Source: a virus. Taken from it: 64,000 nt of DNA. The stretch is from positions 1 through 64,000 of the IMG/VR virus record IMGVR_UViG_3300032086_003797. One strand, 5' to 3'. How positions within the stretch are numbered: the stretch's first letter is position 1; every line of letters starts with the position of its first letter. The notes beneath the pieces were generated by a model. That model did not search any database, was not told the origin of the DNA, and was given only the letters and a program-made list of their open reading frames with translations. The translations under genes and the position numbers were made by a program. Of this stretch, positions 57,847 to 64,000 are shown piece by piece.

Positions 57847-58389
57847 ATGACAAAGCAAGATAAACTACTAAACGAACAGACCATCCGCAGATGGGCTAAG
57901 TTAGCTGACGTTAACGTCATCAGCGAAACATTCTTCGCAGACGAAGAAGAAGTTACAGAGAATACCGAGACAGAAGAAACTGACGAAGAAGAAACGGTAA
58001 CCGAAGACGGTGCCGCTACTGAGGAAAACACCATCGAAGAAGAGGCTCACGAAGAGGGCGAGGAAGAAGGTGATATGGATGTAGAGATGGACATGGGCGA
58101 CGCAGACGATGCCGAAGGCATGGATGTTGTTCAAGCTGTCCTAAAAGCTCTTGAGCCATTTGGTGTTGAGACTGAAGAAGATGATGAAGCAGAAGAGGCA
58201 GCACCAGAAATGGAAGCTGGCGAAGCTGAAGATGCCGCAATGGCAGCCGAAGATCCAGCAATGGATCATGGTATGGGAGATCGCTATAACCGCAAAGACG
58301 AGCAGATCGATCTAGAGGTTGTTGATGAAGAGGCTTTAACTGAAGCAGTGCTCAAGCGAGTTCTTGAGCGAATCCTTACTAAGAAGTAA
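57847..58389 (+). CDS. highly acidic protein, possible prohead core component
   Basis: 180 residues. The N-terminus (NEQTIRRWAKLADVNVISET) is a compact helix pattern I have seen in other T4-like phage proteins. About residues 35-140 are an almost continuous Glu/Asp run, and the end is a helix (LTEAVLKRVLERILTKK). It resembles scaffold-type or internal head proteins. AAGGAG precedes ATG 57847. It is followed by a terminator at 58423. Confidence 0.6.
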   Translation: MTKQDKLLNEQTIRRWAKLADVNVISETFFADEEEVTENTETEETDEEETVTEDGAATEENTIEEEAHEEGEEEGDMDVEMDMGDADDAEGMDVVQAVLKALEPFGVETEEDDEAEEAAPEMEAGEAEDAAMAAEDPAMDHGMGDRYNRKDEQIDLEVVDEEALTEAVLKRVLERILTKK

Positions 58390-58422
58390 AGAAAGCCTTT
58401 ACACTTTGTCATTTATAAAGTA

Positions 58423-58461
58423 AGATGTAGGCCAGGGCAACTTGGTCTACATCTTTTTTTA
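58423..58461 (+). terminator. intrinsic terminator after the acidic protein gene
   Basis: AGATGTAGGCCA pairs with TGGTCTACATCT over 12 bp (one G-T pair) with an 8-nt loop, followed by a run of seven T and more A/T. Confidence 0.92.
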
Positions 58462-58481
58462 TTTTATTGAAAGTTTAACTT

Positions 58482-58859
58482 ATGAGAGCAAGTGTAAGAG
58501 ATATTTTGAACCTGCTAAAGTTTGTAGGAGCTAGTGACGATGATAAGGTTGTCACCGCTGAAAAGCTTTTTGTAGCCAACAGGGTTCTTAATATAGCATA
58601 TGAGAAAATCGATAAAGGGCACATGGAGGTGGCAGACTTATCCCAGTATATCCAAGCCCTGATAGAGTACCGAGATGGGACGCTAGAATTTAATTTTGAA
58701 ATCGATGAACAGACAGGCGAAGATAAGGTATACTTTACACGCCAAGAGCAATCTATATACAGTAAGTACGCTGGTCAATTCAGGAACAGCAATCTTTATA
58801 ACGACTTGAAGTCAAGCAAAGGAAAATCTACACATGCCGAAGAAGACGAAGAAGAATAA
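58482..58859 (+). CDS. small helical protein of unknown function
   Basis: 125 residues. Mostly helical (VRDILNLLKFVGASDDDKVV; VLNIAYEKIDKGHMEVADLS), with FNFEIDEQTGEDKVYF and an acidic Lys/Glu tail. No ribosome site is obvious. It starts after the terminator at 58423, so a promoter or read-through is needed. It overlaps the ClpP gene by 26 nt. Unknown family. Confidence 0.55.
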   Translation: MRASVRDILNLLKFVGASDDDKVVTAEKLFVANRVLNIAYEKIDKGHMEVADLSQYIQALIEYRDGTLEFNFEIDEQTGEDKVYFTRQEQSIYSKYAGQFRNSNLYNDLKSSKGKSTHAEEDEEE

Positions 58860-59577
58860 GGAAGAGGTCGAAGTACTAATTCCAGAATCCGATGCAGAAC
58901 TTGATGCTGCTTTGGAAATTGTTTCAATTGAGGACATGACTGAGGAAGAGATCAGGGAGGTAGTCCCTACATTAGTAGAGGTGGCTACTGAGAAGAGGAC
59001 CCCACGAGCTATTAACTTCTGTGGTAGTCTTGACGAAGAGGCAGCCTCCGCTATCATTTCAGCTATGATCTATCACAACTATAACAATAGTCTTGTTATG
59101 ATCAACACCGAGAAGACAAAGCAATACATGGCTGTAAAGCCTATGCAATTCTATATCTCAACATTTGGTGGCAACGCCGCAGACATGTTTGGCATCCACG
59201 ACTTGATGTTGTCAATGAGGTCGTCAACACCTATTGAAACAGTAGGACTCGGAAAGGTTATGTCTGCTGGTGTTCTGCTGCTGGCTTCAGGTGCTGAAGG
59301 CTGTAGGTTCATTGGTAGGAACACAAGAGTCATGATCCACTCGCTTCGTGCAGGACATCACGGTGCCATGCACGAACTGGAGACTGAGTACGAAGAAACC
59401 AGGTGGCTACAGGATCAATACATTCAGGCTCTAGCTAGCGTAACTAACATGAATAAGAGAATGATCAAGAAGATGATGGAAAGGAAGACAAATGTTTATA
59501 TCAATGCTAAGCAGGCTATTGAATTTGGTATTGCCGATCGAATCCTCGATCAGTCCTACTGGGATGTCCCAGAGTAA
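58834..59577 (+). CDS. ClpP-like protease
   Basis: 247 residues. NFCGSLDEEAASAIISAMIY, YISTFGGNAADMFGIHDLM, VGLGKVMSAGVLLLASGAEG (Ser144) and VMIHSLRAGHHG (His169) are the ClpP barrel. The catalytic Asp position aligns with Asn220 (KTNVYINAKQAIEFGIAD), so the triad is Ser-His-Asn; Listeria ClpP1 also has Asn there. The acidic N-terminal 55 residues are extra. It would degrade proteins with a host ClpX/A ATPase or in virion assembly. No Clp ATPase is encoded in the window. Confidence 0.88.
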   Translation: MPKKTKKNKEEVEVLIPESDAELDAALEIVSIEDMTEEEIREVVPTLVEVATEKRTPRAINFCGSLDEEAASAIISAMIYHNYNNSLVMINTEKTKQYMAVKPMQFYISTFGGNAADMFGIHDLMLSMRSSTPIETVGLGKVMSAGVLLLASGAEGCRFIGRNTRVMIHSLRAGHHGAMHELETEYEETRWLQDQYIQALASVTNMNKRMIKKMMERKTNVYINAKQAIEFGIADRILDQSYWDVPE

Positions 59578-59593
59578 GGAAGAGGTAGAAACA

Positions 59594-60205
59594 ATGAGTT
59601 TGCGGGAAATTATAGCTGATAGAGAAGCCGTCATTGCAGCCTATGAGAAAAAGGGCTACATGTTTTTTGACGGCAATAAAGATTATAATGTTAACATCTT
59701 CGGCGTCAGGGTAGACAACCCAGACAGCAATCGCTTTGACGACTACCTGTGTGCTGTATACAGAGAAGGCGGAGAGTGGAAACACCACGTTTGGAATGCT
59801 ACCACGGACCCAGGAAAACACTGGCTAGAAAACCCACTAAGCCCTAAGGGCACGGCTATCCTTATTCCAGGGCAGTATCGCTCAACCTGGAAGCTTGCCA
59901 AGCACCAAGGCAAGTACGAGGCACTGTGCCAGAGGAAGCCAGTTAGAGTTTGGCGTGACAACAACAAGGATGATATCCTAGATTACGGCTGTGAAGAAAC
60001 CCAAGAGGGTCTATTTGGCATCAACATCCACAGAAGCAATCCAAGGACACAATCTTATCTAGTAGAGAAATGGTCAGCAGGCTGTCAAGTGTTCCAGAAG
60101 GTTGACGACTATAATCTCTTCATGGAGATATGTAATAAGTCTGCAAAGGCTTTTGGCAATTCATTTACATATACTCTGTTTGAAGAGCGGGATTTTGCTA
60201 GTTAG
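59594..60205 (+). CDS. YkuD/L,D-transpeptidase-like protein
   Basis: 203 residues from ATG 59594, with AAGGAAGAGG upstream; an in-frame start at 59492 lies inside ClpP. FGINIHRSN (His146) and KWSAGCQVF (Ser161, Cys164) resemble the HxxxxxxxG...S-x-GC-x-R signature of YkuD L,D-transpeptidases, though the Arg is not seen. DDYLCAVYREGGEWKHHVWN and RVWRDNNKDDI are other strands. It may cut or link peptidoglycan, as an endolysin alternative. Moderate confidence. Confidence 0.5.
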   Translation: MSLREIIADREAVIAAYEKKGYMFFDGNKDYNVNIFGVRVDNPDSNRFDDYLCAVYREGGEWKHHVWNATTDPGKHWLENPLSPKGTAILIPGQYRSTWKLAKHQGKYEALCQRKPVRVWRDNNKDDILDYGCEETQEGLFGINIHRSNPRTQSYLVEKWSAGCQVFQKVDDYNLFMEICNKSAKAFGNSFTYTLFEERDFAS

Positions 60206-60209
60206 AAAA

Positions 60210-60218
60210 CTATTTATA
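60210..60218 (+). promoter_or_regulatory. CTATTTAYA element (candidate late promoter), MKITK protein 6
   Basis: AACTATTTATA starts 5 nt after the stop of the YkuD-like gene and 30 nt before ATG 60240. Confidence 0.5.
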
Positions 60219-60239
60219 CATTGAGGAGTACTTTTTACC

Positions 60240-60524
60240 ATGAACACATTTCAAATTACTAAAGCTAGGCTCAAGCAAATTATTAAGGAAGAGCAGCAAA
60301 AGCTCGATGAGGAGAGCCAGAGCTTGGAAGAAAAGTCAACTAAGAAGTATGACGACAACCCTAAGCTTAAAGGTGATCAAGATGAATTGCCCGACGGGCT
60401 CCAGAAAGCTATCATTGATAAAGAAGGCGGTGACGCCGATGAGGAAGAAGAAGAGAAGAACGAAAGTTTGGAACTTGAAGCTATGATCCGACAGGAAATA
60501 TTAGCAGCCTTAAACGGAGAATAA
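60240..60524 (+). CDS. MKITK-tag small protein 6
   Basis: 94 residues. The tag is offset by four residues (MNTFQITKARLKQIIKEEQQ). The rest is very acidic and Lys-rich (DEEEEEKNESLELEA) with a C-terminal helix EAMIRQEILAALNGE. It lies 5 kb from the main cluster with its own late-type element, one base before the 663-residue gene. Confidence 0.7.
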   Translation: MNTFQITKARLKQIIKEEQQKLDEESQSLEEKSTKKYDDNPKLKGDQDELPDGLQKAIIDKEGGDADEEEEEKNESLELEAMIRQEILAALNGE

Positions 60525-60525
60525 C

Positions 60526-62517
60526 ATGCCAGGGCACAATCCCTATCAATCTCTAGCGTCAGATCCTAACGTGGCGATGGAATACAAGAACAAGATCAAC
60601 CAATTGAACCAGCGACTAAACGTCAATGGATACAATTACGATCGTGACTTTGACGGCATGAACGATAAGCAGCGTTATATATTTACTATGGGGCTGTTTG
60701 TTAGCCCTGAGCAAGCCGACAGTATCGATGATTATGTTGAGTTTGGTCATGATAATTGTGACTGCCCTGATGTGGTAGACGACCTACGTCAAACTTGCCC
60801 CACCCTGATGGCTGGGATAAAAGATACCCAGCATAGTATGAGAGAGACGCAAACAAGAACCATAGAGATGGGGCTAGAATTTCTCATAGAGCAATGTATT
60901 GACGAGATTATTCAAGAAGGCAGGGGTGTGATGCACCCAGACACCGTTGGACTTAAGCTTACCAACAAGGAAGGTCAAGCGATTGAGACAGTCGGGCAAC
61001 AGTTTATTAAGATAGGCGAGCCCGAAACAATAACAAATCAAGCGCAACTCGCTCTAGCTGTTTATCAACTTATAGCCAAGCAAAATAAAATTCCTACTCC
61101 CAACGACTTGAAGTCAGCCCTGTCTAACAATAAGCTCAGTAAGCTTGTCCTGTATAGCAGCGCCGAGGGGCAAGAGGATAAATTGCCTACTAGGGTCAAG
61201 TCAGCCCAGATTCTCCTTGCGAAGGCAGACAAAGGGAAGGCTCTAGGAAAAGAGGTGTACGCTTTTATAAAATATGGCAGCGGGCAGACAAGCCCAGGAC
61301 CACCATGGCAGCAAACACAATTCCGACAGCAGACAGGCTTCGGCTCTAAAACCACACAGGCTGGGAAAGAGATTCAAGAAGTAGGTCCTAGTTTACTGGG
61401 CGGCAGTCGTGACCAGAAGATGGCTCTCAACTCTGTCCCAGGCTCACTTGACAAGTCCATATTGGACAAAATAGACACTGCTCTAGCAAGAAGCCTCCCT
61501 GCTTATCTCAAGGCAGCCGTGGCGGGGCAAGCCTTACCTGTTCTACAGTTCGAGTCAGAGGAAAACAGGGATCAATACTTGCCATCAATCTTTAAATACC
61601 TAAGCGAAGTCACGGGTCCAATATTCTTAGCCACAGGCAACAAGACATATTTGGGTAACGACGCCGTACTTGACAGCGCCCTAGAGAATCTACTCAAACC
61701 ACGAGGTGTCAACAACTGGACTGAAAGCGATGGCGTGTCATGGCCTATGTCTAAAAACGAAAAGCTAAAAGACAGCTATGTTCATTTTGGTGATAAGCAA
61801 GATATCATGGTTAGTTCAAAAGCTGGGAAAGGTGCTAACCCAAGTGTGGCAGAACTCTATGCAGAGTTGGCGGATATAGAACAGGAAGAGAAGCAACAAC
61901 TAATAGACCTGTACGGACCAGGCAACCCTTCAGGGATAAACTTGTATACTGGCAATATGGAAGACCCAGGCATTGTGGACATGATGGCTGACAAAAGATA
62001 TAGTTGGTGGGATTTAGTTATACGGATGCACGTTGAAATAGCAGGCGACTACAATCTGACAGGGGATCAATACAATCAGATTAGAGAGATGATGAAAGCT
62101 GAGAAAGCTAAAAGATGGCCTAGAGAGATGGCACCAGTAGCGGACAAAAATATAAAAGCCAAACTTGATAAGTTCAAGGCACTCTTCAAGCCCAACACAG
62201 ACAAGTCCGATTATAGCGAGGCGCTCCATATTATTGCTGGCATGGCAAAACTAGCACAGCAGGCGGTCAACAATGCGCAGGGTAAAGACGGAGAAAAGAT
62301 CTTTACAAACTTTGCTAAAGCGATGTATAATAGATTACCTTTAGTACAGATCTACGCAAAGAGGGGAGCTTATGTGGCAGATGGCGATACAGGCGTAAAG
62401 TCGGGACCATTAGATATCATCTACCCAGCTAAGTTTGATGGCGAGATCCGAGTTGACGGCGGCAAGAACTACTTTGCTACTGGCAACAAAGGCAAGATGA
62501 CCATTAAGATCCCATAG
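60526..62517 (+). CDS. large protein of unknown function, possible virion cargo
   Basis: 663 residues. The N-terminal part has an EF-hand-like loop (DRDFDGMND) and a Cys-containing segment (NCDCPDVV). The middle is Gln/Lys-rich, and DSYVHFGDKQDIMVSSKAGKG near 420-440 looks like a conserved core that recalls nuclease or PD-(D/E)XK-type strands, though unproven. The C-terminus (GPLDIIYPAKFDGEIRVDGG) is beta-rich. It directly follows a tag protein. No family recognised; not a known T4 counterpart. Confidence 0.6.
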   Translation: MPGHNPYQSLASDPNVAMEYKNKINQLNQRLNVNGYNYDRDFDGMNDKQRYIFTMGLFVSPEQADSIDDYVEFGHDNCDCPDVVDDLRQTCPTLMAGIKDTQHSMRETQTRTIEMGLEFLIEQCIDEIIQEGRGVMHPDTVGLKLTNKEGQAIETVGQQFIKIGEPETITNQAQLALAVYQLIAKQNKIPTPNDLKSALSNNKLSKLVLYSSAEGQEDKLPTRVKSAQILLAKADKGKALGKEVYAFIKYGSGQTSPGPPWQQTQFRQQTGFGSKTTQAGKEIQEVGPSLLGGSRDQKMALNSVPGSLDKSILDKIDTALARSLPAYLKAAVAGQALPVLQFESEENRDQYLPSIFKYLSEVTGPIFLATGNKTYLGNDAVLDSALENLLKPRGVNNWTESDGVSWPMSKNEKLKDSYVHFGDKQDIMVSSKAGKGANPSVAELYAELADIEQEEKQQLIDLYGPGNPSGINLYTGNMEDPGIVDMMADKRYSWWDLVIRMHVEIAGDYNLTGDQYNQIREMMKAEKAKRWPREMAPVADKNIKAKLDKFKALFKPNTDKSDYSEALHIIAGMAKLAQQAVNNAQGKDGEKIFTNFAKAMYNRLPLVQIYAKRGAYVADGDTGVKSGPLDIIYPAKFDGEIRVDGGKNYFATGNKGKMTIKIP

Positions 62518-62530
62518 AAAGTGAGGCTCG

Positions 62531-64000
<1,470 letters not shown>

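Noticed and set aside
57831-58261. Three minus-strand ORFs opposite the acidic protein gene
   Set aside because: Ser/Val- and Leu-rich antisense translations of Glu/Asp codons. No ribosome site and no plausible family.
58398-58426. TTTACA-N17-TAAGAT promoter-like sequence
   Set aside because: The -10 box lies in the left arm of a strong terminator; the terminator explains the sequence better.
59492-59593. Upstream extension of the YkuD-like gene
   Set aside because: The extra 34 residues overlap ClpP; ATG 59594 has a clear ribosome site.

Overview
This 64-kb window is the interior of a large tailed-phage genome with a T4-type contractile tail. Genes are packed almost end to end, many with ATGA or TAATG stop/start overlaps. 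Nearly all lie on the + strand, and no gap exceeds 300 bp. I saw no tRNA, rRNA, CRISPR array, insertion sequence or attachment site. The host cannot be read directly. Lipoprotein signal peptides, a site-2 protease and two proteins with MopE-type CDGLDNNCDG motifs suggest a Gram-negative host. MopE motifs are frequent in myxobacteria and related Deltaproteobacteria, so that lineage is a weak guess.

Layout. (1) 1-2618: end of an upstream gene, a 15-codon mini-ORF, a DUF523/TudS-like protein and a MopE/beta-propeller lipoprotein. (2) 2644-6243: a tandem array of about 17 small paralogues beginning with a (K)PGDLV motif and read from at least three sigma70-like promoters; one dispersed relative sits at 49008. 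(3) 6243-8058: a conserved phage protein and a probable holin/spanin-like lysis cassette. (4) 8059-34028: the T4-like virion module (terminase, portal, prohead protease, an embedded bS21-like ribosomal protein, scaffold, capsid, neck, tail terminator, sheath, tube, baseplate, tape measure). (5) 34067-44770: replication and nucleotide metabolism (compact family A DNA polymerase, FtsZ/tubulin-like candidate, gp32-like SSB, SlyD-type FKBP, UvsX/RecA, dCMP deaminase, flap nuclease, DnaB-type helicase, class II ribonucleotide reductase, GroES-like protein). (6) 44767-49006: an envelope island with three exported minus-strand proteins (one a vWA/MopE lipoprotein), a trypsin-like lipoprotein protease, a coiled-coil membrane protein and an RseP-like protease without PDZ domain. 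(7) 49008-53087: small proteins and a DnaE-type DNA polymerase III alpha. (8) 53150-60524: small proteins sharing an N-terminal MKITKxQLKxIIKEE tag, a Cys-rich 33-residue peptide, a zeta-like kinase, an IMPDH/GMPR enzyme, a sigma-region-4-like protein, an acidic protein, ClpP and a YkuD-like protein. (9) 60526-64000: a 663-residue unknown, a Mom-like acyltransferase and the start of GroEL.

Two promoter classes seem to separate the programme. TTGACA/TATAAT-like promoters precede the small-gene array and the replication genes. A recurrent AACTATTTAYT element precedes capsid, neck, sheath, baseplate, lysis and MKITK-tag genes and may be the late promoter. The capsid protein keeps a gp21-type L-x-E/A cleavage site. 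The MKITK tags carry an I-x-E signature at a similar place, so these small proteins may be cargo packed into the head. The phage also brings chaperones and proteases (GroEL, GroES-like, SlyD, ClpP, RseP), which suggests strong control over host protein quality and envelope state.
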